Positions 35,685-43,800 of a stretch of 54,639 nucleotides of DNA are shown in pieces. A program made the translations under genes and the position numbers. A model generated the notes under the pieces. It searched no databases. It had not been told where the DNA came from and worked only from the letters and a program-made list of their open reading frames with translations. This DNA comes from Anaerolineales bacterium UBA7227 (lineage in GTDB: Bacteria; Chloroflexota; Anaerolineae; Anaerolineales; Villigracilaceae). The stretch is from assembly GCA_002473085.1 (NCBI GenBank), contig DKTP01000090.1, positions 6,040-60,678 on the forward strand, read 5' to 3'. Position 1 is the first letter of the stretch. Each line of letters starts with the position of its first letter.

Positions 35685-37468
35685 TAAAACTCTCCCGCGC
35701 CGGGCAGGCGCGCTTTTTCGATCAGCAGGATGCCCAGCAGCGTGACGGACATCAACAGCGTGGACATCGCCATGGCTTGTCCGTAGTTGAGGCCGCCGGG
35801 CTGGGAGAGGAAACGGGCAATGGCGACGGGCAGGGTTGGGAAGTCGGGACGGGCGAGCAAGGAGGCCGCGCCGAATTCGCCGAGCGAGACGGTGAACGCG
35901 AACGTCGCGGCGGCGAGGACGGCGCGCGAGAGGATGGGCCAATCCACGGCCTGCCAGACGCGGAGGGGAGAAGCGCCGAGAGTCGCGGCCGCCTGGCGGA
36001 GTCGTTCGGGGACGGAGGCGAGGGCGGGTTGGAGAGTCCGAATCACGAAGGGCAGGGCGATGACGGTGTGGGCGAGGGGGATGATGAGGGGGGAGGCAAT
36101 CAGTGATTGGTAATTGGTAATTGGTAATTGTTTATTGAAGGTGATGATGTAACCGAGGCCGAGGGTGACGGCGGATGCGCCGAGAGGCAGGAGCAGGAAA
36201 GAGTCGAGCAGTTTCGCGGCGCGGTTAGGGCGGACGAGCGCGGAGGCGGCGGGGAGTCCCAGCGCGAGGGAGAGAGCCACGGTGGCGGCCGCGTAGCCGA
36301 GCGAGTTGCGCGCCGCTTCGATGGGCGGGATGTAGAAAACAGAGTCGCTTCGGTTGACGAAAAGTTCGCGGTAATAATCGCCGGTAAAGCCGTAGCGGAC
36401 CTCGCCGCGCTGACCGAGGTCGGCTTCGAGGCGGGTGAGGGAACGGAGAGGGAGGGAGAGGATGGGAAAAATGAAGAAGGCAGAAAGAAGAAGGCAGAAA
36501 GCGGAGACAAAGATTTTTTCGCGCAAAGTTTTGGGGCGGCGCGCGACAGAGGGCCGGGGCGCGGTGGGGACGATGGAACGCGTCACGATGCGGGTGTAGA
36601 GGATAGAGAACGCCAGCGTGCAGAGCAGTTGGATGATGGAAAGCAGGGCAGCCATCGGCAGGTTGAGAAACTGCATGGACTGGATGTAGATCTCCACTTC
36701 GAGGGTGGAGAACTGCGGCCCGCCGAGCAGGAGGACGACTCCGAAACTGGAGAAATCAAAGAGGAAGACGAGCAGTCCCGCGGCCAGCAGGGGGACGCGC
36801 AACACCGGCAGCAGGACGCGCGTCCAGACGCGGAGGCCGTCCGCGCCGAGAGTCCGCGCGGCCTGCTCGAGGCGCGGGTCGAGATTCGTCAACGCGTTGC
36901 CGAAGATGCGGATGACGATGGTGGTGTTGTAGAAGACATGGGCGACCAAAATGGCGGCAAGCGTCCCCACAAACGGGATCGAAATCGGCGCCGCCTGATC
37001 CGCCGCGCGCAGCGAGGACAGGGCGAGGTTGAACCAGCCGCGCGGACCGAGCAAAGCGTTGAATCCCGCCGCGACGACGACGGTGGGAAGCATGAACGGA
37101 ATCGCCGTCAACGCGCGCAGGAGGGGTTTGCCGCGGAAGTCGAAGCGGGCGAAGAGGACGGCGGACGGGAGTCCGAGGAGGAAAGTCAGAAGCGTGGAGA
37201 GAGTCGCCTGGTAAAAGGTGAAACGCAAAACAGAAAACGCGCGCCGAAAATTGGCGGCGGTCAGGACGGAGGCGTCGAGGCTGAAAGCGAGGATGCGCGT
37301 TAGCGGGAGCAGAAAGAAGACGGCGAGGAAGAGGATGGCAGGGAGAAGAAGGAAAGCGGAAGGCGGGAGGCGGGAGGCGGAAGTCCGAGAGCGCTGGCGC
37401 TTAAGCAAAGAGAAGCCGCCCCCTTCGGCTTTTTGGTTGACGTCCTTTGTAGCGGCAAGGCGTGACAT
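35684..37468 (-). CDS. thiP: Thiamine ABC transporter permease (fused, two BPD domains)
   Basis: 594 residues from the ATG at 37468. Two homologous permease halves in one chain, about 12 membrane helices, each with its EAA loop (EQAARTLGADGLRVWTRVLLP and RQAAATLGASPLRVWQAVDWP), as in ThiP and FbpB. Three repeat-encoded tracts interrupt it: near the N-terminus (SRLPPSAFLLLP), near the middle (SAFCLLLSAFFIFP) and in the second half (NKQLPITNYQSLIA). In each case the tract still reads as a plausible hydrophobic or loop segment. Cotranslated with thiQ. Confidence 0.88.
   Translation of the reverse strand: MSRLAATKDVNQKAEGGGFSLLKRQRSRTSASRLPPSAFLLLPAILFLAVFFLLPLTRILAFSLDASVLTAANFRRAFSVLRFTFYQATLSTLLTFLLGLPSAVLFARFDFRGKPLLRALTAIPFMLPTVVVAAGFNALLGPRGWFNLALSSLRAADQAAPISIPFVGTLAAILVAHVFYNTTIVIRIFGNALTNLDPRLEQAARTLGADGLRVWTRVLLPVLRVPLLAAGLLVFLFDFSSFGVVLLLGGPQFSTLEVEIYIQSMQFLNLPMAALLSIIQLLCTLAFSILYTRIVTRSIVPTAPRPSVARRPKTLREKIFVSAFCLLLSAFFIFPILSLPLRSLTRLEADLGQRGEVRYGFTGDYYRELFVNRSDSVFYIPPIEAARNSLGYAAATVALSLALGLPAASALVRPNRAAKLLDSFLLLPLGASAVTLGLGYIITFNKQLPITNYQSLIASPLIIPLAHTVIALPFVIRTLQPALASVPERLRQAAATLGASPLRVWQAVDWPILSRAVLAAATFAFTVSLGEFGAASLLARPDFPTLPVAIARFLSQPGGLNYGQAMAMSTLLMSVTLLGILLIEKARLPGAGEF
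36098..36139. repeat. Heptanucleotide repeat inside thiP, second half
   Basis: Six 7-base units (AATCAGT, GATTGGT, AATTGGT twice, AATTGTT, TATTGAA) make 42 bases, or 14 residues on the minus strand, keeping the frame. The same unit type occurs in the GT-C gene in the other sense (TTACCAA). Confidence 0.85.
36471..36505. repeat. Heptanucleotide repeat inside thiP, middle
   Basis: Five 7-base units (ATGAAGA, AGGCAGA, AAGAAGA, AGGCAGA, AAGCGGA) encode the AFCLLLSAFFIF tract in a membrane helix. Confidence 0.82.
37351..37385. repeat. Heptanucleotide repeat near the thiP N-terminus
   Basis: Five 7-base units (GGAAAGC, GGAAGGC, GGGAGGC twice, GGAAGTC) encode the SASRLPPSAFLLLP tract just before or within the first membrane helix. 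Confidence 0.82.
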
Positions 37469-37503
37469 GACGTGACTGAATAGTCCCTTTTGCAGATTTG
37501 ATT

Positions 37504-37522
37504 CCGAAAGTAGAACTTTCGG
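37504..37522. repeat. Palindrome downstream of thiB
   Basis: CCGAAAGT-AGA-ACTTTCGG, a perfect 8-bp dyad, lies in the thiB-thiP gap. The same arms occur upstream of thiB at 38693-38711. No U-run follows, so it is not an obvious terminator. Confidence 0.75.
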
Positions 37523-37544
37523 ATTCCAAGACGCCGCCTGAACT

Positions 37545-38666
37545 TTAACGCAAGACCGCGTCGGTCCATTCCTGGATCCAGCGTTCGCGGTTGGCGGCGA
37601 TGACGTCGGGCGCGAGCGTGGCGGGCTGGTCGGGATACTCGTTGAACTGGTGGAACGAATCGGGCAGGATCGCCATTGGGTCCACGGGCAGGACGAACAT
37701 TTGCAGCGGCAGGTCTTCCTGGAATTGCAGGCTGAGCATGAAGTCCACGAAGCGCTCGGCGGCCGCGCGCTGACGCGTCCCAGCCAGGATGCCGACAAAC
37801 TCGATCTGGCGGAAGCAGGTATCGGGTCCGACGATGGAGGCGGTGGGCGATTGCTCCAGCGCCGCGTCCGAATAGATCACCTCCGCGGCGGGGCTGGTCG
37901 CGTAGGAGACGACCATCGGCTGGGGGCCGCGTCCGCTCGAGGCGCTGAAGTTGGTGTAGTAGGCGGCGTTCCAATCGTTGACGACGACGAGTCCGTTGGC
38001 GCGCAGGGAACGCCAGAAATCGAGGTAGCCCGGCTCGCCGAAGTGCGCGATGGTGGCGAGCAGGAAGGCGAGTCCCGGCGAGGAGGTGGCGGGATTCTCC
38101 ACCACCAACATGCCGTTGTATTCGGGACGGATCAAGTCGTCGAGGGTTTGCGGGACGGCGAGTTCGTTCTTGGCGAAGAAGGCGCGGTCGTAGTTGATGC
38201 ACACGTCGCCGTAATCAACGGGCGTGGCGCGGTTTTCGGGATCGAGGCGGAACTCGGCCGGCGCGTTGACCAGCGCGGGCGACTCGTACGGCTCGAAGAT
38301 CCCCGCGTCGAGGGCGCGCGCCAGGAAGGCGTTGTCCACGCCGTACAACACGTCGGCGAGCGGCGCGTCTTTGGAGAGGATCGCCTTGTTGAGGGTCGAA
38401 CCGGCGTCGCCGCTTTTGACGAAGGTCACTTTGACGTTGTTGGCCTGCTCGAACGCGGCCAGCGCCGCTTCGCTGATGGAAAACGAATCGTGCGTCATCA
38501 CGGTCAACGGGACCGGCTCGCCCGAAGTCAGCGGCGCGGACGGCGTCGGCGCTTCGGTGACGATGCTCGCTTCCACGGCGGACGGCTGGGATGGCGCGGC
38601 TTGCGGCGCGCAGGCGGCGAGCAGAATGCAGAAGGCAGCAAGCGGGAGAAAGAGTTTGTGTTTCAT
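37545..38666 (-). CDS. thiB: Thiamine ABC transporter substrate-binding lipoprotein
   Basis: 373 residues. Signal peptide with a lipobox ILLAAC (Cys19), then a low-complexity linker and a periplasmic-binding fold like TbpA/ThiB: VMTHDSFSISEAALAAFEQANNVKVTF, ADVLYGVDNAFLARAL, YGDVCINYD, NDWNAAYYTNFSASSG, VGPDTCFRQIEFVGIL. The lipoprotein would be anchored in the membrane and deliver thiamine or its phosphates to the permease. Position in a TPP-riboswitch operon supports thiamine. The gene is flanked by matching palindromes on both sides. Confidence 0.9.
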   Translation of the reverse strand: MKHKLFLPLAAFCILLAACAPQAAPSQPSAVEASIVTEAPTPSAPLTSGEPVPLTVMTHDSFSISEAALAAFEQANNVKVTFVKSGDAGSTLNKAILSKDAPLADVLYGVDNAFLARALDAGIFEPYESPALVNAPAEFRLDPENRATPVDYGDVCINYDRAFFAKNELAVPQTLDDLIRPEYNGMLVVENPATSSPGLAFLLATIAHFGEPGYLDFWRSLRANGLVVVNDWNAAYYTNFSASSGRGPQPMVVSYATSPAAEVIYSDAALEQSPTASIVGPDTCFRQIEFVGILAGTRQRAAAERFVDFMLSLQFQEDLPLQMFVLPVDPMAILPDSFHQFNEYPDQPATLAPDVIAANRERWIQEWTDAVLR

Positions 38667-38692
38667 GGGAACTCCATAATTTGAAAAGGATT

Positions 38693-38739
38693 CCGAAAGT
38701 TCTACTTTCGGATGTCATCCTGAAGTAGAACTTCAGGAT
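38693..38739. repeat. Double palindrome upstream of thiB
   Basis: Two adjacent dyads: CCGAAAGT-TCT-ACTTTCGG (38693-38711) and ATCCTGAAGT-AGA-ACTTCAGGAT (38717-38739). They are variants of one unit, also present at 37504-37522. They occupy the thiN-thiB gap and overlap the last codons of thiN. Confidence 0.78.
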
Positions 38740-39377
38740 TCCAAATTCCTTCTTCGATGGACGACGAGCAGCAGGCCGGATTCGACCTCGACGCGCGCGG
38801 CCGCGCCGGTCATCTCGTTGCTGACGCCGCGCGTCTCGTGCGGGAGCAACGTCTCGTTGGACAGCGGCCAGCGCAGCCCTTCGGTGCGGACGCCGCGGAC
38901 CTCCCCGCCCCAGGGGATCAACGAGACGAGGTCGCCGCTTCGCCCCTCGACCTGGACCGCGTCGCGGCAAAACCGGGCGGATTCCACCCCGTCGTCAATT
39001 CGGGTGACGAGCGACGGGCAGCGCGCGGCGGAGACGAGGGCGAGGTTGGCGAGGGTCTGGTCGAGGCGTCCGCCCAGCGCGGCGACGATGACGATCTCGT
39101 CGAAGCCGCGTTCGATGGCGTAGTTTAGCGCGAGTTCGAGGTCGGTCTCGTCCTTGTCGCGCGGGAATTGCATCAACTGGACTCCGTCAAGTCGGCTTCT
39201 TTCTTCCTCGGAGATCGAATCGAGGTCGCCGATGACGATGGACGGGACCAGCCCCAGGTCGAGGGCGTGACGCGTCCCGCCGTCGGCGCAGAGGATGAAG
39301 TCGTCGGGGCGGAGAATCCGACGGGCCGCGTCGAGGCTGGGAAGAATCCCGTTGGCGAAGATGAGACAGCGAGACAT
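38733..39377 (-). CDS. thiN: Thiamine diphosphokinase
   Basis: 214 residues from the ATG at 39377. It makes thiamine diphosphate from thiamine and ATP. Conserved motifs are CADGGTRHALDLGLVPSIVIGDLDS near residue 30-55 (split by the nucleotide site), FPRDKDETDLELAL near 75 and ALGGRLDQTLANL near 105. An in-frame ATG at 39389 lies in the terminator stem and is not used; the chosen start is two bases after the terminator T-run. It is the first gene under the TPP riboswitch, so imported thiamine is converted to the ligand that shuts the operon off. Confidence 0.93.
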   Translation of the reverse strand: MSRCLIFANGILPSLDAARRILRPDDFILCADGGTRHALDLGLVPSIVIGDLDSISEEERSRLDGVQLMQFPRDKDETDLELALNYAIERGFDEIVIVAALGGRLDQTLANLALVSAARCPSLVTRIDDGVESARFCRDAVQVEGRSGDLVSLIPWGGEVRGVRTEGLRWPLSNETLLPHETRGVSNEMTGAAARVEVESGLLLVVHRRRNLES

Positions 39378-39378
39378 C

Positions 39379-39407
39379 AAAAAAACCATCCCCAGCGGAG
39401 GATGGTT
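39379..39407 (-). terminator. Riboswitch-controlled attenuator terminator
   Basis: On the minus strand AACCATCC and GGATGGTT pair (8 bp) around TCCGCTGG and are followed by seven T residues. The 5' arm and loop (39392-39401, CCTCCGCTGG) are exactly complementary to 39424-39433 (CCAGCGGAGG) in the aptamer, giving an alternative antiterminator. Confidence 0.88.
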
Positions 39408-39413
39408 GACGAG

Positions 39414-39500
39414 ACGAGGTTCCCTCCGCTGGCATTAACCAGATCAGGTGCTGCGGGTCGAGCGATACGCTCCTCTCAGCCTGTGAGACAGGCTCCCCGT
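39414..39500 (-). ncRNA. TPP riboswitch aptamer (thi-box)
   Basis: On the minus strand the conserved thi-box elements appear in order: P1 5' arm ACGGGG, CTGAGAGG pyrimidine-binding loop, CGACCCGCAGCACCTGATCTG, GGTTAATGCCAGCGGAGGGA and P1 3' arm CCTCGT. It starts about eight bases after the predicted transcription start. When TPP binds, CCAGCGGAGG is held in the aptamer, leaving the terminator to form, so the operon is switched off at transcription level. Confidence 0.95.
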
Positions 39501-39514
39501 TCGGTTGTGAGGCG

Positions 39515-39543
39515 AGTATATGTCCTGCGGAAGGGACTGTCAA
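39515..39543 (-). promoter_or_regulatory. Promoter of the thiamine operon
   Basis: On the minus strand TTGACA (39538-39543), a 17-base spacer and TATACT (39515-39520): a near-consensus sigma-70-type promoter that would start transcripts near 39508, just before the riboswitch. Confidence 0.85.
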
Positions 39544-39552
39544 GTCAAAAAA

Positions 39553-39584
39553 TAAAAAACCCGTTTCCTGGACGAAAACGGGTC
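39553..39584 (-). terminator. Terminator of the ten-gene signalling operon
   Basis: On the minus strand GACCCGTTT and AAACGGGTTTTTT form a stem with a T-run directly at the stop of the alpha/beta hydrolase gene (39584). It lies ten bases from the divergent-side thiamine promoter, insulating the two operons. Confidence 0.87.
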
Positions 39585-40372
39585 TAGCGCACGCGTCGCT
39601 TCCATTCTTCTTTGAGCTGCAACTCCTGCGGACTGACGCCCGAATCGAGGGCCAGGAAGTCCACCAGCAGGCGGTGGAATTTTTGGGCTTCGTCCATCAT
39701 GGGGAAGTGGCCCGAGACGTCAAAGGTGACGTTGTGCATCATGTGCGAGAGGGCAGAGAGTTTTTCGGCGGACGGGGGCGGGACGACCGGGTCATTCTGT
39801 CCGTAGACGAAGAGACAGGGCAGGTTGGTCTGGCGCGCCGCGCCGAAGAGGTTGTTGGATTGCAGGCCGGCCATCGAGGCGGCGATGGCTTTGGGGTCGG
39901 TCCTGGCGAAGTCGGACAGGGCGGCTGCCGACTCGGGCGAACGGTTGGAGAGCCAGTCGGTCAGTTCGGCGGGCGAGGCGCTCCACAGCCGGGGCTGGAC
40001 CGCGTCGAATTCCATCGGGCAGGCGACGGTCATCATGCGGTCCACGCTTTGGGACCAGCGGCGCGCGAAGTGGAAGGCCACCAGCGCCCCCAGTCCATGC
40101 CCGACGACGGCGATCTTGCCGATGCCCATTTTGTCCATGAAGGCGCGGAGCATCTCCGCCTGCTGATCGAGGCTGTAGGCCTGGTCGTTGTGAGCGGTTT
40201 CGCCGAAACCCCACAGGTCGAGCGCGTAGGCGCGGTAGGAGGTGGAAGTCACCTGCATGGAGGGAATCCAGTACTTCCACGAGCCCACCCAGCCGTGCAG
40301 GAAGAAGACGGGACGTCCCTTGCCCAGGGCTTCATAGTGGACGATGGCGTTATCGAGGAATACGACGCTCAT
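39584..40372 (-). CDS. Alpha/beta hydrolase-fold protein lacking the nucleophile serine
   Basis: 262 residues. Fold markers are clear: oxyanion HGWVGSW near residue 26, LDLWGFGET near 51, and C-terminal Asp194 (GQNDPVV) and His222 (SGHFPMMDE). The nucleophile elbow reads GHGLGA (91-96), with Gly93 encoded by GGA in place of Ser. Classical ester hydrolysis by this residue is thus impossible, suggesting a binding or regulatory role, or a different chemistry. A paralogue with intact Ser93 is encoded in the same operon at 52160-52993. Last gene before the terminator. Confidence 0.85.
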   Translation of the reverse strand: MSVVFLDNAIVHYEALGKGRPVFFLHGWVGSWKYWIPSMQVTSTSYRAYALDLWGFGETAHNDQAYSLDQQAEMLRAFMDKMGIGKIAVVGHGLGALVAFHFARRWSQSVDRMMTVACPMEFDAVQPRLWSASPAELTDWLSNRSPESAAALSDFARTDPKAIAASMAGLQSNNLFGAARQTNLPCLFVYGQNDPVVPPPSAEKLSALSHMMHNVTFDVSGHFPMMDEAQKFHRLLVDFLALDSGVSPQELQLKEEWKRRVR

Positions 40373-40404
40373 TCGAGGTTAGATGACTTTCTGGTTTACA
40401 AATC

Positions 40405-40453
40405 TCGTTCGTATTGCGTAGTGCGTGTTACGTAATACACAATACGTAATAGT
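40405..40453. repeat. Heptanucleotide repeat between receiver and hydrolase genes
   Basis: Seven 7-base units (TCGTTCG, TATTGCG, TAGTGCG, TGTTACG, TAATACA, CAATACG, TAATAGT) fill most of the 80-base gap up to the stop of the receiver gene. The third to seventh units also make an imperfect dyad (TTACGTAATA / AATACGTAA). Confidence 0.8.
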
Positions 40454-40827
40454 CATTTTCCAAATTTCGCCAGGATCGCCTTGACGCGGTCGGTGAGTTG
40501 GTCGGGGGCGAAGGGTTTGAGGAGATACTCCTCCGCGCCCACATCCAGCCCGGTCTGGATTTCGCTCTCCTGCCCTTTGGCGGAGAGGAAGACGACGGGA
40601 GTGTCCTTCAGTTTTGAATCCTGCTTGATGAGGCGGCAGGCGTCATAACCGGTCATGCGCGGCATCCGCACGTCCATGAGGATGAGGTCGGGGTTTTCGC
40701 GCGAGGCCATCTGCACCGCCTCCTCCCCATTGGAGGCCGCGCTCACCTCGTACCCGGCAAAGCGCAGGGTGAAAGCCACCAGTTCACGGATATCCGGTTC
40801 GTCTTCAGCGATCAAAATTTTAGCCAT
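40453..40827 (-). CDS. Single-domain response regulator (receiver)
   Basis: 124 residues from the ATG at 40827, which overlaps the kinase gene by eight bases; an ATG five codons earlier is possible. Complete receiver site: AEDEPD, Asp52 in LILMDVRMPRM, Ser82 (LSAKG), Lys104 in LLKPF. No output domain. Overlap with the giant kinase makes it the most likely direct phosphorylation target of that kinase. Confidence 0.92.
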   Translation of the reverse strand: MAKILIAEDEPDIRELVAFTLRFAGYEVSAASNGEEAVQMASRENPDLILMDVRMPRMTGYDACRLIKQDSKLKDTPVVFLSAKGQESEIQTGLDVGAEEYLLKPFAPDQLTDRVKAILAKFGK

Positions 40828-43800
40828 TCTTGCCTCGTCCAACGGATTTTTGATGTCTGGGAATCGTGAAGGAGAAGGTGCTTCCTTCGCCGGGAATCCC
40901 CTTGCTGGTCATCCAGATGCGCCCGCGGTGCATCTCGACCAGTTGTTTGACGATCGGCAGGCCGAGGCCTGTGCCGGGGGTCGCCAGCACGAGCGGATGC
41001 TCGCCGCGATAGAAGCGCTCGAAGACGCGTTCCTGGTCTTCGGGCGCGATGCCCACGCCGGTATCGCTCACGTCCACCTGCACCTCCTCCCCGGAGTTGG
41101 CGTGGATGCGCACCTGGATCTGTCCATCCACCGGGGTGTAGTGGTAGGCGTTGTCCACCAGGTTGTCGAGGATCTGGCGGACGCGCTCCGAATCGCCGTG
41201 GACGCGCGGCAGTTCGCGCGGGGCCTCGAGCGAGATCGCCAGGGGTTTGTTCTCTTCCTGCGAGCGGCGCAGCACGTCGGCCAGCACGTCTTCGGCCACT
41301 TCGCGCAGGTCGAGGGCCTGGGGCGCAAGCGTCACGCGCCCGGCTTCGATGCGCGAGATGTCGAGCAGGTCGTTGACCAGGATGTTGAGGCGCTCGGTGT
41401 TGTTCTTGATGATCGAGAGGAAGTGCGACTGGTTCTCGTTCAACGCGCCGGCCGCGCCCATGAGCAGGATGTCGGCGTAGCCGCGGATGGAGGTCATCGG
41501 GGTGCGGAGTTCGTGGCTGACGGTGGCGACAAACTCGGACTTCAAGCGGTCCACTTCGACTTCGTGAGTGACGTCTCGGAAGATGGACACTGTGCCGAGG
41601 AAATCGTTTTGCAGCATGACGGGCGCAAGATGCACCAGCACGATGCGGTTATCTTCCAGTTCGATCTGTTCGGCGTAGGTATCGCCCGGCTGGTAAGAGG
41701 CCGGGTCTTCGGACCAGCCCTGGATGGTCTGCATCCACGCGCCGGCCGCCTTGCCGAACAATCCGCCGAAGGTGTCCAGCGATTGTCCGAGAATCCGATC
41801 GGAGAACAGGTTGAGGATGCGTTCCAAAGACGGATTGACGAACGTGACTTTGTTGTTCGCGCCGGTGACCAGGACGCCGTCGGCCACGGCTTCGAGGATG
41901 GCTTGCGAGCGGCTGGCCTCCTCCTGTTGTTTGCGGAGCATCGAGCCGAGACGTTCCGCCTGGTCGCGGATGAGTTCGTAGAGATGGGCGTTGTTGATGG
42001 AGACGGCCACCTGTCCGCCGATGGCCTGCACCAGGTTCAGCAATTCGGGGTTGAAGTGCGCCACCTTGCGGTGGAAGACCAGCAGCACGCCGATCATGTC
42101 TTCGCCAACCATCATGGGCGCCACGATGCAGGAACGGTGTTCGCGCGAGCCGGTGGCCGAGCGCACCCAGCGCGGGTCCTGGTGCAGGTCTTCGATGAGG
42201 ATGGCCTGGCGGTTTTCCGCCACCCAGCCCGCCAGTCCCTCGCCGACGCGCAGGGTGACGGCGCGGCTCTCGTCCACCGCCTGGCGGGACAGGTACCCGT
42301 AGCCGGCGCGGTAGTGGAGCATGTTGTCGTCGGATTGCAGGAGCATGATGGTGCCTTGCTCCGCGCCGATGGCGTCGTTGAGCAGCGCCAGTGTGCGGTT
42401 GAGGGCGCGGTCCAAATCGAGGCTGGAGGAGACTTCGGTGAGGATGCGCAGAAGCGTTTCGGTGTTCTGCTGCTCGTGTTGTAGTTGAGCGGTGCGTTCC
42501 ACCACGCGCTGTTCGAGTTCCTCGGCGAGGCGCTGGGTCTCGGCAAAAAGCCGTCCGTTCTGGATGGCGACGATGGCCTGGTTCGCCAGCGTGCTGAGCA
42601 GCTGCACGTCCTCCTGGGTATAGATGTTCGGCTGGTAACTCTGCGTGGAAAGCATGCCGATCGTTTCGCCGCCGATCTTCATCGGGACGGCGATGATGGA
42701 TTGGGGCGAGGCTGTTTTGCTGATGGTAATGCCGCCCATTTCGTTCATCTGTTGGGTGGTGTGGATGAGCAGCGGCTCGCCGCTTTCGATCACGCGGCCG
42801 CTCAATCCCTGCCCCAGCGACAGGCGCATGTTGGGCGAACGCTGGTCGCCGTCCATCAGGTAGACGCCTTCAATGTCCTGCGCTTCCTTATCCAAAAGCG
42901 CGATGACGAACGCCTCCGTCGGCATCAGCCGCTGGACGGCTTTATGGATGAAGAGATAGATCTCCTCCGGGTCGAGGCTGGAGTTGATCTCGCTGCTGGC
43001 CTGGTTGAGGACGACAAAACGCTCGGCGGTCTGCACTGTGGACTGGTAGAGGCGGGCGTTCTCAAGGGCGATGGAGGCCTGGTTGCCGATGGTGCGCGCC
43101 AGTTCGATCTCGGTCAGGCCGAAGCGGGCGGTTTCGCCTCCGTGGAGGACGATCAGGGCCCGCACTTCCGCCGCGCCCAGCGGCAAGATCATCAGGCTGC
43201 GCGTGTCGGGGCCGAGGAATTCGAGGAGGGGTTGGGTATCCTGCTCGGAAGACACGTTTTCGGTGAGGTAGACGCCGCGCGACTCGCGCAGGCGCTGAAA
43301 GAGCGGCGCGTCGGGCAGCGGCCTGGACAAGGCGCGGCGCGCCCGCGGCAGGACGCTTTTCAGCGTCGCCTTGTCTCGCTCGAAGCCCACCACCGAAACG
43401 CGCAAAGCGCCAAAGGCGTTCAACAGTTCCTGCGCGGAGAGTTCGAGGATCTGGTCGGCGTCGAGCAGGCCGCTCAGCCCGGAGGAGAAGCGGTTGAGGG
43501 CGGCGAGACGCTGGGAGCGTTCGTCCAGTTCCACAGCGCGGTTCAGGCTGTCTTCGAACAGGCGGGCGTTTTCCAGCGCCACCGCCGCCTGCCCCGCGAA
43601 TGTGGTGACGATCTGGATGTGTTCGCTGGAATAGAAATTGGCCTGCGTTTTTTCGAGGGCGATCAGGCCGATCACCTGTCCCTTGGCGATGAGCGGGACG
43701 CCCATCCACGAGAGACGCGGCGCTTCAACGGCCGGGAAGCGCGGGTCTTCGCGGGAATCGCCCACGGCGATCGGGCGGCCGGCGCGGATCATGTCTTTGA

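Noticed and set aside
37504..37522. Palindrome as a Rho-independent terminator between thiB and thiP
   Set aside because: The stem is good but no U-run follows on the minus strand.
37469..37798. 110-residue N-terminal extension of ThiP
   Set aside because: It runs antisense-like through thiB in another frame, is rich in Ser, Cys and Arg, and the membrane protein proper starts at 37468.
39375..39389. Alternative thiN start at the ATG at 39389 (MVFLM)
   Set aside because: That ATG is part of the terminator stem and would place the T-run inside the gene.
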